Positions 48,155 to 58,066 of a DNA stretch of 64,000 bases are shown here, one piece after another; positions within the stretch are counted from its first letter, which is position 1, and each line of letters starts with the position of its first letter. The position numbers and the translations under genes are program-made. This stretch comes from Alteromonas lipotrueiana. Its GTDB lineage: Bacteria; Pseudomonadota; Gammaproteobacteria; Enterobacterales; Alteromonadaceae. The stretch is taken from contig NZ_JAESDK010000004.1 of NCBI RefSeq assembly GCF_019249245.1, positions 124,001 to 188,000 on the forward strand. Direction: 5' to 3'. The notes beneath the pieces are model-generated. The model was not told where the DNA came from. It saw nothing but the letters and a program-made list of their open reading frames with translations, and did not search any database.

Positions 48155-49432
48155 TTACTTAATTGGAGTAAAGCTACGTTTGCTGTAACCGGTATACAAC
48201 TGACGAGGACGACCAATCTTTTGTTTTTCTTCGCTCATCATTTCATGCCAATGTGAAATCCAGCCTACTGTGCGCGACAAGGCAAAAATACACGTGAACA
48301 TGTTGGTAGGAATACCAATGGCTTTAAGCACAATACCTGAGTAAAAATCAACGTTAGGGAAGAGTTTTTTCTCGGTAAAATAGTCATCGCTTAACGCAAT
48401 ACGCTCTAATTCCATCGCAACATCTAATAGTGGGTCCTGAACATCCAGTTCCTTAAGAACTTCATGACAGCTCTCACGCATTACCGTGGCACGAGGATCG
48501 TGGTTTTTGTAAACCCGATGGCCAAAGCCCATTAGGCGGAATGGGTCATTTTTGTCTTTAGCACGCTCAATAAACTCTGGAATGCGATCTACCGTACCAA
48601 TTTCCTGAAGCATGTTCAGACAGGCCTCATTGGCACCACCATGCGCCGGACCCCATAACGAAGCCACGCCCGCTGCGATACACGCATAAGGGTTAGCGCC
48701 TGAAGAACCCGCAAGACGAACCGTAGAAGTAGATGCATTTTGCTCGTGATCAGCATGTAACGTAAATATACGATCCATCGCGCGTTCAACGGCCGGGCTA
48801 ATCTCGTAATCTTCAGCTGGAACAGAGAACATCATGTTCAAAAAGTTTGCCGCATAGCTTAAGTCGTTTCTTGGATAAACAAACGGCTGGCCTACATTGT
48901 ACTTGTAGCACATAGCAACCAAAGTCGGCATCTTCGCAATCAGGCGATACGCACTGCGCATACGTTCATCTGAATTAGAAACATCCAGATCGCTATGATA
49001 AAACGACGACATTGCACCCACAGTACCGCATAGCATTGCCATAGGGTGGGCGTCGTTACGAAAACCATGGAAGAACATATTAATCTGTTCATGAACCATA
49101 GTGTGACGGGTGATAGTCGCGCGAAACGTTTCAAACTGCTCGCGGTTCGGTGCTTCGCCGTTTAACAACATATAGCAAACTTCAAGGTAGTTTGCATCGC
49201 GGGCCAGCTCTTCGATAGGGTAACCGCGGTGAAGCAATACACCATTAGCGCCATCGATATAGGTTATTTCTGACTCACAAGAGCCTGTTGCCATAAAACC
49301 GGGGTCAAATGTAAAGTAGCCTTGTGCGCCTAATGCACGTACATCAATTACATCTTGTCCTTCAGTACCGGACAAAATAGGAAGTTCGATTTCCTTATCG
49401 CCGGCTTTAAGAATGGCTTTCTTATCTGCCAT
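48155..49432 (-). CDS. gltA: citrate synthase (type II)
   Basis: Condenses acetyl-CoA and oxaloacetate, the entry to the TCA cycle. 425 residues (E. coli 427), the allosteric hexameric NADH-inhibited type by length and similarity. Catalytic residues lie in [25 protein letters not shown] and VDFYSGIVL; the N-terminal domain typical of type II is present. GAGGAGAG precedes the ATG. Divergent from sdhCDAB across a 685-base region, as in E. coli. Confidence 0.98.
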   Translation of the reverse strand: MADKKAILKAGDKEIELPILSGTEGQDVIDVRALGAQGYFTFDPGFMATGSCESEITYIDGANGVLLHRGYPIEELARDANYLEVCYMLLNGEAPNREQFETFRATITRHTMVHEQINMFFHGFRNDAHPMAMLCGTVGAMSSFYHSDLDVSNSDERMRSAYRLIAKMPTLVAMCYKYNVGQPFVYPRNDLSYAANFLNMMFSVPAEDYEISPAVERAMDRIFTLHADHEQNASTSTVRLAGSSGANPYACIAAGVASLWGPAHGGANEACLNMLQEIGTVDRIPEFIERAKDKNDPFRLMGFGHRVYKNHDPRATVMRESCHEVLKELDVQDPLLDVAMELERIALSDDYFTEKKLFPNVDFYSGIVLKAIGIPTNMFTCIFALSRTVGWISHWHEMMSEEKQKIGRPRQLYTGYSKRSFTPIK

Positions 49433-49574
49433 AAAGTGCTCTCCTCAGAATGGTTCTGTTTTCAGCAAAAATCGTAAGAATTTGGTCGTCTTGCTAGGAA
49501 AAGTGGCGTATTTGTACTTTATTATGCAATCACAAGTCAATTAAATTGCAATTTTGTATACTTTATATTCTAAA

Positions 49575-49588
49575 ACAATACGTATTGT
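49575..49588. promoter_or_regulatory. 14-base perfect palindrome, operator candidate
   Basis: ACAATACGTATTGT with a central CG, the symmetry typical of LacI/GalR-family operators. It lies ~145 bases upstream of gltA. Its ATACGTAT core equals that of the operators before both TonB receptors, but the flanks differ. Confidence 0.5.
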
Positions 49589-49915
49589 AACGCATTTCCA
49601 CGATTAACAGGATCGATTAAAAAAACTTCACAGATTTTAGGCTCTCTGTATAAATTCAAAATTTATCGCAAATCATAGTATAAACAACAGTAAGTACTAT
49701 AGGATTAGATTTGCGCAACACGAAAAGCTCATCTTTGTAGCTACAACCCGTAATCTATGTGGTTTGAAAACCAATGATCTACGGCCATGTCGTGACTAAT
49801 TTGGCTATCCATTAAGATAGATACAGTAAAGATTAACATTTTTGATCAGCTTCACAACTGTATCTTAACGTGTATTTTAGTCGATGAAACGATAGACGAG
49901 GGTTGCGACAAAAAA

Positions 49916-49944
49916 TTGTAATTACACAATGCGCTAGATATACT
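49916..49944 (+). promoter_or_regulatory. sigma-70 promoter of sdhCDAB
   Basis: TTGTAA (49916-49921) and TATACT (49939-49944) are separated by exactly 17 bases. The palindrome TGTAATTACA (49917-49926) overlaps the -35 and could bind a repressor. The site is ~175 bases before the sdhC start. Confidence 0.65.
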
Positions 49945-50117
49945 CTGCCGTGCTTGTATAACAAAGATTCTCTTTGATAAATCAGGTAATAATAAATTCA
50001 CAAATTGTTAACATCTCAATGGATGAGACAACTAACAGTAAATAAACGGAATTGCTCAGTCAGGACACCACAACAACGAGTAATTCATTGTCCCTACGGA
50101 TAAAACAGGCATACATT

Positions 50118-50492
50118 GTGAAAAAGCAAAGACCAGTAAATTTAGATCTCAACACAATTAAATTTCCTCCTGCTGCTATTTCGTCAATTCTTCACCGTAT
50201 CACAGGCGTCGCCATGTTCTTCGCCATGCTGTTTGTGATCTGGGCGTGGGCTGTCTCAGTCGCATCGCCTGAAGGATTTGAACAGGTGCAGTCTATAATG
50301 GACGGCATCATCGGAAAAGTAATTGCGATCGGCACTCTATCCGCACTGATTTACCACACTCTTGGTGGTATTCGCCACGTGGTTATGGATATGGGTCATT
50401 GGGAAGAATTGGAATCAGGCAACCTAAGTGCAAAAGTAATTATCGCATTGTGGGTAATCCTGACCATCGTATTAGGAGTAGTACTATGGTAA
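50118..50492 (+). CDS. sdhC: succinate dehydrogenase cytochrome b556 subunit SdhC
   Basis: Membrane anchor binding heme b and quinone. I choose GTG 50118 (124 residues; E. coli 129), which gives MKKQRPVNLDLNTIKFP as in the family; CAGG lies eight bases upstream. A longer frame to 50052 is not supported by homologous length. Three helices; the quinone-site SILHRITGV and the heme histidine region LIYHTLGGIRHVVMDMGH are visible. It overlaps sdhD by seven bases. Confidence 0.95.
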   Translation: MKKQRPVNLDLNTIKFPPAAISSILHRITGVAMFFAMLFVIWAWAVSVASPEGFEQVQSIMDGIIGKVIAIGTLSALIYHTLGGIRHVVMDMGHWEELESGNLSAKVIIALWVILTIVLGVVLW

Positions 50493-50833
50493 CGAGTCAG
50501 GCAGACGTCAAACGAAATGGCGTTCAGGATTACGTTTCTCTGCGCACCACAGCGGCAATTATCTTTGCATTTTCTGTGTTTATGGCGTGGTTCTTTATTT
50601 CAACTGATAACATCACGTTTATCGAGTGGCATGGTTTGTTTTCTGGGATACTTATGAAGGTATTCACCCTGGCCACGCTGGTCTCTATTATGATTCACGT
50701 ACGTATTGGTTTGTGGCAGGTATTAACTGACTACGTTAAATCAACCAAAATACGGGTTGTGGTGCAGTGGGTATTAAACCTTATCGCCTTCGCTTACGTG
50801 CTTGTTGGTCTGTTTGTTCTGTGGGGTGTATGA
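50486..50833 (+). CDS. sdhD: succinate dehydrogenase membrane anchor SdhD
   Basis: 115 residues, the same as E. coli, from ATG 50486, whose ATGGTAA contains the sdhC stop. Three hydrophobic helices; [17 protein letters not shown], and [14 protein letters not shown] carrying the second heme His and quinone-site Tyr. sdhA begins one base after the stop. Confidence 0.95.
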   Translation: MVTSQADVKRNGVQDYVSLRTTAAIIFAFSVFMAWFFISTDNITFIEWHGLFSGILMKVFTLATLVSIMIHVRIGLWQVLTDYVKSTKIRVVVQWVLNLIAFAYVLVGLFVLWGV

Positions 50834-50834
50834 A

Positions 50835-52601
50835 ATGAGTTTACCAGTACATGAATTTGACGCCATTGTGATTGGCGCTGGCGGTGCCGGTATGCGTGCA
50901 GCGTTACAAATATCGCAATCTGGAAAGTCTTGTGCGTTATTATCTAAAGTATTTCCTACACGTTCGCATACCGTGTCTGCACAAGGCGGCATCACTGTAG
51001 CCTTGGGTAATTCTCACGAGGACAACTGGGAATGGCACATGTACGACACCGTTAAGGGGTCTGACTACATTGGCGATCAGGATGCCATTGAGTATATGTG
51101 TAATACCGGTCCTAAAGCCATTATCGAAATGGAAAATATGGGTCTGCCGTTCTCACGTTTTGAAAACGGTAAAGTTTATCAGCGGCCTTTTGGTGGTCAG
51201 TCAAAAAACTTTGGTGGCGAACAGGCTGCACGAACTGCAGCAGCAGCTGACCGCACAGGTCACGCTTTACTGCACTTGTTGTATCAGCAAAATGTTAAAA
51301 ACAGAACAAAAGTATTCAGTGAATGGTATGCCCTTGATCTGGTAAAAAACCAAGACGGCGATGTAGTAGGTTGTACAGCCATTGATATCGAAACCGGTGA
51401 GGTGGTGTACTTCAAGGCGCGCGCTGTAGTGTTAGCTACGGGGGGAGCCGGACGTATTTTTGCTTCAACCACTAATGCGCACATCAATACCGGCGATGGT
51501 GTTGGTATGGCAATGCGCGCCGGTGTTTCTATGCAAGACATGGAAATGTGGCAGTTCCACCCTACAGGAATCGCCGGCGCCGGCACCCTGGTGACGGAAG
51601 GTTGTCGTGGTGAAGGTGGTTATCTGCTGAACAAAGACGGCGAACGCTTTATGGAACGTTACGCACCTAACGCCAAAGACCTGGCTGGTCGTGATGTTGT
51701 TGCCCGTTCAATGATGACAGAGATTCGTGAAGGCCGCGGCTGTGATGGTCCTCAGGGTAAACACTTAAAACTGAAACTTGATCATCTGGGTAAAGACGTT
51801 CTGGAAACACGCTTGCCGGGTATCCTTGAGTTATCGCGTACCTTCGCTCATGTCGATCCGGTGAAAGAACCGATTCCGGTTATTCCTACCTGTCACTATA
51901 TGATGGGTGGAATTCCAACTAACGTCCATGGGCAATGTATCCGCGTTGACGAAAATGGCAAAGATCACATTGTTAATGGTCTTTTCGCCTGTGGTGAAAT
52001 TGCATGTGTATCGGTACACGGTGCCAACCGATTGGGTGGAAACTCATTGCTTGACCTGGTGGTATTTGGTCGTGCAACGGGTATGCATTTAGGTAAGTCA
52101 CTTGACGAAGTCGCTACAACCCGTGAGGCCAGTGAGTCTGATCTTGAAGCCGCAATGTCACGCTTTAACCGCTGGGAAAACTCGGATAAAGGTGAAGACC
52201 CGGTTCAAATCAGAAAAGATATGCAAGAATGCATGCAGCTCAACTTCTCGGTATTTCGTGAAGGTGATGCTATGGCTGATGGTCTTAAAGAGCTTCGTGA
52301 AATTCGCGAACGTCTTAAAAACGCGCGTCTTGATGATAAGAGCAAAGACTTCAATACCCAGCGTATCGAGTGTTTAGAGTTAGACAATCTGATGGAAACA
52401 GCTTACTGCACAGCGGTAGCAGCGAACTATCGTACAGAAAGTCGTGGCGCTCACAGCCGATTTGATTATCCGGACAGAGACGATGAAAACTGGTTATGCC
52501 ATTCTATCTATCGTCCTGAAGATGAGTCTATGACCCGTCGAGAAGTCAATATGAAGCCAAATCTGCGTGAAGCCTTTCCGCCGAAAATACGCTCGTATTA
52601 A
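50835..52601 (+). CDS. sdhA: succinate dehydrogenase flavoprotein SdhA
   Basis: Oxidises succinate with covalent FAD. 588 residues, equal to E. coli, from ATG 50835. FAD loop [14 protein letters not shown], the flavinylated His in [31 protein letters not shown], the active Arg region [13 protein letters not shown], and [19 protein letters not shown] are intact. Confidence 0.98.
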   Translation: MSLPVHEFDAIVIGAGGAGMRAALQISQSGKSCALLSKVFPTRSHTVSAQGGITVALGNSHEDNWEWHMYDTVKGSDYIGDQDAIEYMCNTGPKAIIEMENMGLPFSRFENGKVYQRPFGGQSKNFGGEQAARTAAAADRTGHALLHLLYQQNVKNRTKVFSEWYALDLVKNQDGDVVGCTAIDIETGEVVYFKARAVVLATGGAGRIFASTTNAHINTGDGVGMAMRAGVSMQDMEMWQFHPTGIAGAGTLVTEGCRGEGGYLLNKDGERFMERYAPNAKDLAGRDVVARSMMTEIREGRGCDGPQGKHLKLKLDHLGKDVLETRLPGILELSRTFAHVDPVKEPIPVIPTCHYMMGGIPTNVHGQCIRVDENGKDHIVNGLFACGEIACVSVHGANRLGGNSLLDLVVFGRATGMHLGKSLDEVATTREASESDLEAAMSRFNRWENSDKGEDPVQIRKDMQECMQLNFSVFREGDAMADGLKELREIRERLKNARLDDKSKDFNTQRIECLELDNLMETAYCTAVAANYRTESRGAHSRFDYPDRDDENWLCHSIYRPEDESMTRREVNMKPNLREAFPPKIRSY

Positions 52602-52615
52602 TAGAGGTAGACCAA

Positions 52616-53326
52616 ATGCAATTAACAGTATCGATTTATCGTTATAATCCAGAAGTTGACAATGCACCACGCATGCAAGACTACAAGCTGGAAATTGATG
52701 AAAATTTGGACCTGATGGTATTAGACGTATTGATTCAGCTCAAAGAGCAAGATCCGTCTTTATCATTCAGACGTTCATGCCGTGAAGGGGTGTGTGGCTC
52801 TGACGGTGTGAATATGAACGGAAAAAATGGTCTGGCGTGTATCACTCCATTGTCCTCATTGGGCAAAGGTAAAGTTGTGGTCAGACCTTTACCAGGATTG
52901 CCAGTAGTGCGTGACCTGGTTGTTGATATGACGCAGTTTTATATTCAGTATGAAAAAGTAAAACCGTTTCTTATTAACGACAGTAAACAGCCACCGGCTC
53001 GTGAATTTCTGCAAAGTCCTGAAGAGCGTGCTAATCTTGACGGCCTGTACGAATGTATTTTGTGCGCCTGTTGTTCTTCGTCGTGTCCGTCGTTTTGGTG
53101 GAACCCTGAAAAGTTCATTGGTCCGGCAGGATTGTTGCACGCTTACAGGTTCTTAATTGACACTCGGGATACCGCAACCGAAGAACGCTTGAGCGACCTT
53201 GATGATGCATTCAGCGTATTTCGTTGTCATAGTATTATGAATTGTGTAAGCGTATGTCCTAAAGGATTAAACCCGACAAAAGCCATCGGACAGATTAAGT
53301 CGATGTTGCTACAACGGGCTGTTTAG
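52616..53326 (+). CDS. sdhB: succinate dehydrogenase iron-sulfur subunit SdhB
   Basis: 236 residues (E. coli 238). All cluster ligands are visible: SCREGVCGSDG ... GLAC for [2Fe-2S], CILCACCSSSCP for [4Fe-4S], and CHSIMNCVSVCPKGL for [3Fe-4S]. Electrons pass from FAD to quinone through these. AGAGG precedes the ATG. A terminator follows, separating sdh from suc. Confidence 0.98.
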   Translation: MQLTVSIYRYNPEVDNAPRMQDYKLEIDENLDLMVLDVLIQLKEQDPSLSFRRSCREGVCGSDGVNMNGKNGLACITPLSSLGKGKVVVRPLPGLPVVRDLVVDMTQFYIQYEKVKPFLINDSKQPPAREFLQSPEERANLDGLYECILCACCSSSCPSFWWNPEKFIGPAGLLHAYRFLIDTRDTATEERLSDLDDAFSVFRCHSIMNCVSVCPKGLNPTKAIGQIKSMLLQRAV

Positions 53327-53370
53327 TTAACCTATTTTGTATAGCGCGTGCTATATAAAATACATGCTCT

Positions 53371-53404
53371 AAATGGCCATCCCTTCAAGGATGGCTATTT
53401 TTTT
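53371..53404 (+). terminator. Rho-independent terminator of sdhCDAB
   Basis: 12-bp stem with one G-T pair (53371-53382 with 53389-53400), 6-base loop, T-run. In E. coli sdh and suc are joined by read-through; the same may hold here. Confidence 0.88.
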
Positions 53405-53423
53405 ATATACGCGGTGTAAATGG

Positions 53424-53452
53424 TTGGTTCTGTTGTAAATAACAGTCATAAT
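53424..53452 (+). promoter_or_regulatory. candidate sucA promoter
   Basis: TTGGTT (53424-53429) and CATAAT (53447-53452), spacing 17. The spacer is itself a palindrome, CTGTT/AACAG (53430-53445). ~48 bases before the sucA ATG. Confidence 0.45.
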
Positions 53453-53499
53453 AGCGCCACGTATTATTTAGTTTTTACAAAACGTAGCAAGGCACAATA

Positions 53500-56322
53500 A
53501 TGCAAGAAAGCGTGATGAAAGCATGGTGGGATTCGTCGCATATGGCGGGCAATAACGCTGCCTATGTTGAGGAATTGTACGAAGCATATCTTGAAGATCC
53601 GCAGAGTGTTTCTGATTCCTGGCGTCAAGTCTTCGACAGTCTTCCAAAAGTTGAAGGGGCCGAGTTAGAGAACAATCATTCCTCTATTCGCGAGCAATTT
53701 CGTAAGATGGCAGCACTTGGTCCAAGTGCACGAATCGCTTCATCATCTGGAAGCGATGCACCAAGCCCATCTGATGATCGCCAGGTTAAAGTGTTACAGC
53801 TCATCAATGCGTATCGCTTTCGGGGACATCAGCATGCTAATTTAGACCCATTGGGTCTATGGCAGCAGCCTCGTGTTCGCGACCTTGAGCTTTCTCATCA
53901 TAGTCTTTCTGAAAAAGATTTTGATACCAAGTTTAACGTCGGCTCTTACGCCTTTGGCGGCGAGTCTATGACATTAGGCGAGTTAGTAAAATCGCTGGAC
54001 AGAACCTACTGCGGTTCAATTGGTGCAGAATATATGCACATTACTGATACCGAGCAAAAGCGTTGGTTACAGCAAAAAATTGAATCGGTACAAGCCAAGC
54101 CAGAAATTAGCAAAGAGCAAAAGCTTCAGCTTCTTAAAGGTTTGGTTGCCTCTGATGGTATGGAAAAATACCTGGGTTCAAAATTCCCGGGTGCCAAACG
54201 CTTTTCACTTGAAGGCGGCGATGCTCTGATTCCTATGCTAAAAGGGCTGATTAGCGAAGCCGGTTCTGCCGGGGCAAAAGAAGTGGTGGTGGGTATGGCT
54301 CACCGCGGACGCTTAAATGTTCTGGTTAATGTACTGGGTAAAAACCCCTCGGTATTATTTGATGAGTTCGCTGGTAAAACAGATGAAGGTCTGGGATCGG
54401 GCGATGTGAAATACCATGCCGGATTTTCTTCCGATTTTGCCACTCCCGGTGGCAATGTTCATTTGGCGCTCGCCTTTAACCCCTCGCATTTAGAAATTGT
54501 TAATCCGGTAGTTATGGGTTCGGTGCGGGCGCGTTTAGTGCGTCGTCAAAATGATACCAGTGCGGTATTGCCTATTACTTTACACGGTGATTCAGCCATT
54601 GCCGGGCAGGGCGTTGTGCAAGAGACATTTAATATGTCTCAGACTCGCGGCTTTGCGGTAGGCGGCACCGTTCGAATTGTGATAAATAACCAGGTTGGTT
54701 TTACCACATCTAAGCTCGAAGATACCCGTTCTACTCAGTATTGTACCGATATCGCAAAAATGGTGCAGGCGCCTATCTTCCATGTAAATTCCGATGATCC
54801 GGAAGCGGTCTTGTTTGTTACCAAACTGGCTTTAGAGTATCGCAATAAGTTTAAACGCGATGTGGTCATCGATTTGGTTTGCTATCGTCGGCATGGCCAT
54901 AACGAGGCCGATGAGCCCAATGCAACCCAGCCATTGATGTACCAAAAAATTAAAAAGCACGCGGTGCCGCGTGTATTGTATGCCGATCAGCTCATCGCCG
55001 AAGGCATCATTGAGCAGCGCGAAGCCGACAAAATGCTCGAAGATTATCGAGCTGCGCTTGATCATGGTGCCTGTGTTGTTGAAGAATGGCGTCCGATGAC
55101 CGAGCACTCCGTCGACTGGTCACCGTTTTTGGGGCATGACTGGGACACGTCGTACGACGGGTCAATCTCTATTGAAAAATTAAAGCATTTGGGCGAGCGT
55201 CTGACTTCATATCCAGACGATGTCTCTTTAAACTCGCGGGTTAACAAGCTATATCAGGATCGCAAGGCAATGGTTGCCGGCGAGAAGCGTCTTGACTGGG
55301 GAATGGCAGAAAATCTGGCCTACGCCAGCTTGGTTGAAACCGGAACTGAGATACGACTGACCGGCCAGGATTCAGGCCGCGGAACGTTTTTCCATCGCCA
55401 TGCAGTGCTCCATAATCAAAACGATGGTTCTACCTATATGCCGCTACAGCATATTAGTGAAGACCAGGGCGAAATGGAAATTTATGACTCGGTGCTATCT
55501 GAAGAAGCGGTCATGGCATTTGAGTATGGTTTTGCTACCGCAGAGCCTTCTTGTCTGACGATTTGGGAAGCCCAATTTGGTGATTTTGCAAATGGCGCTC
55601 AGGTGGTCTTTGACCAGTTTTTAAGCTCGGGCGAAGCTAAGTGGGGACGCCTGTGCGGATTGACCGTGTTATTACCACACGGGTACGAAGGGCAGGGACC
55701 TGAGCATAGCTCAGCCCGATTAGAGCGCTTTTTACAATTGTGCGCCGATCACAACTGGCAGGTATGTGTTCCGTCAACACCTGCGCAGGTGTTCAATATG
55801 CTGCGTCGCCAGATGATTCGTCCAATGCGTAAGCCGCTGATCGTCATGTCGCCAAAATCTTTGCTTCGCCATGCGCAAGCTACGTCGAGTTTAGAAGAAC
55901 TGGCAGAGGGCGTATTTCATAATGTCATCAGCGAAATTGATGATATTGAAGCTGCAGGCGTAAAGCGTGTGGTGATGTGTTCTGGTAAAGTCTATTACGA
56001 CTTATTGGATCAGCGCCGAAAAAATGAACAAACGGATGTTGCGATAGTTCGTTTAGAGCAGCTTTATCCATTCCCATCTGAAGAATGTGCTAAGGTAGTG
56101 GCCGATTACAGCCACGTGAAAGATTGGGTTTGGTGTCAGGAAGAACCTCAGAATCAGGGTGCCTGGTATTCCAGTCAGCATCATTTCTGGGCAGCAATTC
56201 CAGAAGGCGCCAAACTATCGTATGCAGGTCGTGAAGCATCGGCTTCACCCGCTGTAGGTTATGTATCTGTCCACAACCAGCAACAAAAAGCACTGGTTGA
56301 AGACGCACTCACTATTAAATAA
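53500..56322 (+). CDS. sucA: 2-oxoglutarate dehydrogenase E1 component SucA
   Basis: Thiamine-diphosphate-dependent decarboxylase of the 2-oxoglutarate dehydrogenase complex. 940 residues (E. coli 933). The start MQESVMKAWWDSSHMAG is family-like. The N-terminal E2-binding segment, the active site VVGMAHRGRLNVLVNVLGK, LHGDSAIAGQGVVQET, the ThDP/Mg motif, and the pyrimidine domain (GQDSGRGTFFHRHAVLHNQ, LLPHGYEGQGPEHSSARLERFLQL) are intact. sucB follows 9 bases on. Confidence 0.98.
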   Translation: MQESVMKAWWDSSHMAGNNAAYVEELYEAYLEDPQSVSDSWRQVFDSLPKVEGAELENNHSSIREQFRKMAALGPSARIASSSGSDAPSPSDDRQVKVLQLINAYRFRGHQHANLDPLGLWQQPRVRDLELSHHSLSEKDFDTKFNVGSYAFGGESMTLGELVKSLDRTYCGSIGAEYMHITDTEQKRWLQQKIESVQAKPEISKEQKLQLLKGLVASDGMEKYLGSKFPGAKRFSLEGGDALIPMLKGLISEAGSAGAKEVVVGMAHRGRLNVLVNVLGKNPSVLFDEFAGKTDEGLGSGDVKYHAGFSSDFATPGGNVHLALAFNPSHLEIVNPVVMGSVRARLVRRQNDTSAVLPITLHGDSAIAGQGVVQETFNMSQTRGFAVGGTVRIVINNQVGFTTSKLEDTRSTQYCTDIAKMVQAPIFHVNSDDPEAVLFVTKLALEYRNKFKRDVVIDLVCYRRHGHNEADEPNATQPLMYQKIKKHAVPRVLYADQLIAEGIIEQREADKMLEDYRAALDHGACVVEEWRPMTEHSVDWSPFLGHDWDTSYDGSISIEKLKHLGERLTSYPDDVSLNSRVNKLYQDRKAMVAGEKRLDWGMAENLAYASLVETGTEIRLTGQDSGRGTFFHRHAVLHNQNDGSTYMPLQHISEDQGEMEIYDSVLSEEAVMAFEYGFATAEPSCLTIWEAQFGDFANGAQVVFDQFLSSGEAKWGRLCGLTVLLPHGYEGQGPEHSSARLERFLQLCADHNWQVCVPSTPAQVFNMLRRQMIRPMRKPLIVMSPKSLLRHAQATSSLEELAEGVFHNVISEIDDIEAAGVKRVVMCSGKVYYDLLDQRRKNEQTDVAIVRLEQLYPFPSEECAKVVADYSHVKDWVWCQEEPQNQGAWYSSQHHFWAAIPEGAKLSYAGREASASPAVGYVSVHNQQQKALVEDALTIK

Positions 56323-56331
56323 GGAACAACG

Positions 56332-57915
56332 ATGACAATAGAGATTAAAGTTCCGGTCCTACCTGAGTCAGTTGCCGATGCCACAATTGCAACCTGGCAC
56401 GTAAAGGCCGGTGACAAGGTAACACGCGATCAGAACCTGGTTGATATTGAAACTGACAAAGTGGTACTGGAAGTAGTTGCCCCTGCTGATGGTGTCATTA
56501 GCGACATCATTGATGGTGAAGGTGAGACGGTATTGGGCGAGCAGGTTATTGCCAAACTAGACGAAAACGGCAAGAGCGGTTCTGGTGACAACGACTCTGA
56601 CAAAGACACCAGCGAAGACTCTGAAAAACAAAGCTCTGAGTCTGCTGCGCAGCAAAAAGACAAAGCTGCTGAAGCCGAAGAAGCGAAAACGCAGAGCAGT
56701 AGCAACGGTAAATCATCAGAAGTTAAAGTACCGGTTCTGCCCGAGTCAGTCGCCGATGCCACCATTGCTACCTGGCATGTTTCTGTAGGCGACAAAGTAA
56801 GCCGCGACCAGAACCTGGTCGACATTGAAACAGATAAAGTGGTACTGGAAGTCGTTGCTCCTGCAGATGGTTCTGTGAGTGAGATTCTTGCAGAAGAAGG
56901 CGCGACCGTTACCGCTGAAGAAGTTATCGCGAAATTTACTGAAGGCAGCTCGTCTGGTAGTGATACAAGCGATAAAGCCCAGGTAAAAGAAGACTCTACT
57001 GACGAAGGCGCAGAAAGCGATTACGATGCACTTAGTCCGTCAGTACGTCGTCTACTTTCCGAAAAAGGCATAGATGCGGCTAAAGTTAAAGGTACCGGCA
57101 AAAATGGTCGTATTACTAAAGAAGATGTTGAAAAACATCTGAAATCAGGTGATAAGTCTGAAAAAGTATCGGCCAAAAGCGCTGATCAGGACGTGCCTGA
57201 TGTAGCAAGCGGCAGTCGTACCGAAAAACGTGTTCCCATGACTCGCTTGCGTAAAACTATCGCTGGTCGTTTATTAGAAGCGAAAAACTCTACGGCAATG
57301 CTGACCACGTTTAACGAAGTTAACATGAAACCTATCATGGACTTACGTAAGCAATATCAGGAGAGCTTTGAAAAGCGCCATGGTATTCGTTTAGGCTTCA
57401 TGTCGTTTTATGTTAAAGCCGTTACTGAGGCGCTTAAACGTTTTCCAGAAGTTAATGCTTCGTTAGACGGCGACGATATTTGCTATCATAACTATTTCGA
57501 TATTTCGATTGCTGTTTCTACCCCACGTGGTTTGGTTACTCCGGTATTAAAAGATACCGATACACTGGGTATGGCGGGCGTAGAGAAAGGCATTCGCGAA
57601 TTGGCGTTAAAAGGCCGTGATGGTAAATTGGCAATGTCTGATTTACAGGGCGGTAACTTTACGATTACCAATGGTGGGGTATTTGGTTCACTAATGTCTA
57701 CCCCCATTATTAATCCGCCACAAAGTGCTATTTTGGGTATGCATAAAATTCAGGATCGCCCAATGGCAGTGAACGGTAAGGTAGAAATTTTACCGATGAT
57801 GTATCTGGCGTTATCTTATGACCATCGTATTGTCGACGGTAAAGAGTCAGTGGGCTTCTTAGTTACTGTTAAAGAAATGCTGGAAGATCCTACACGTCTG
57901 CTACTTGACGTGTAA
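56332..57915 (+). CDS. sucB: dihydrolipoyl succinyltransferase E2 with two lipoyl domains
   Basis: Core of the 2-oxoglutarate dehydrogenase complex. 527 residues against 405 in E. coli because the lipoyl domain is duplicated: residues ~2-77 (Lys43 in ETDKVVLE) and ~128-203 (Lys169), joined by acidic Ser/Glu/Ala-rich linkers. Then a peripheral-subunit-binding domain ([32 protein letters not shown], from ~237) and the catalytic domain with [11 protein letters not shown]. The two lipoyl domains are nearly identical in protein but differ at many third codon positions. E3 (lpdA) is not in the cluster. Confidence 0.97.
   Translation: MTIEIKVPVLPESVADATIATWHVKAGDKVTRDQNLVDIETDKVVLEVVAPADGVISDIIDGEGETVLGEQVIAKLDENGKSGSGDNDSDKDTSEDSEKQSSESAAQQKDKAAEAEEAKTQSSSNGKSSEVKVPVLPESVADATIATWHVSVGDKVSRDQNLVDIETDKVVLEVVAPADGSVSEILAEEGATVTAEEVIAKFTEGSSSGSDTSDKAQVKEDSTDEGAESDYDALSPSVRRLLSEKGIDAAKVKGTGKNGRITKEDVEKHLKSGDKSEKVSAKSADQDVPDVASGSRTEKRVPMTRLRKTIAGRLLEAKNSTAMLTTFNEVNMKPIMDLRKQYQESFEKRHGIRLGFMSFYVKAVTEALKRFPEVNASLDGDDICYHNYFDISIAVSTPRGLVTPVLKDTDTLGMAGVEKGIRELALKGRDGKLAMSDLQGGNFTITNGGVFGSLMSTPIINPPQSAILGMHKIQDRPMAVNGKVEILPMMYLALSYDHRIVDGKESVGFLVTVKEMLEDPTRLLLDV
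56335..56940 (+). repeat. duplicated lipoyl-domain coding segments in sucB
   Basis: The first unit begins at 56335 and the second at ~56713, aligning without gaps over the conserved ~54 residues, an offset of 378 bases (126 codons). About six amino-acid differences lie in that span. Confidence 0.9.
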
Positions 57916-57933
57916 CGTACGAAATTAAGAATT

Positions 57934-58006
57934 GTGTGCAGTAGCACACCTGAAGGTATGCTTGGGGTGTTACTGTCACAGCGTCGACAGGCAGATCTGT
58001 CTGTCG
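57934..58006 (+). promoter_or_regulatory. competing inverted repeats between sucB and sucC
   Basis: Hairpin GTGTGC/GCACAC (57934-57939 with 57944-57949), an overlapping alternative ACACC/GGTGT (57946-57950 with 57966-57970), and an 11+11 near-perfect palindrome at 57985-58006 with one G-T pair. No T-run: not a standard terminator. They may be mRNA processing or stability signals or an operator. Confidence 0.5.
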
Positions 58007-58066
58007 GTCAAGTTAATCAAGTCGTTTAAGCGGCTTTTGTCTTATTAAAAATCGGATAGAAACACC

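Larger units (their letters stand above)
49433..50117. other. gltA-sdhC divergent regulatory region
   Basis: A long AT-rich intergenic with two outward promoters. It contains the 14-base palindrome at 49575-49588 and the sdhC promoter at 49916-49944 (listed separately). For gltA a TTGACT on the minus strand near 49537-49542 is a possible -35. No small gene was recognised. In E. coli this region is controlled by ArcA, Fnr and CRP; I could not identify those sites here with confidence. Confidence 0.7.

Noticed and set aside
56430-56825. 131-codon minus-strand frame inside sucB
   Set aside because: Antisense shadow of the lipoyl repeats and acidic linker.
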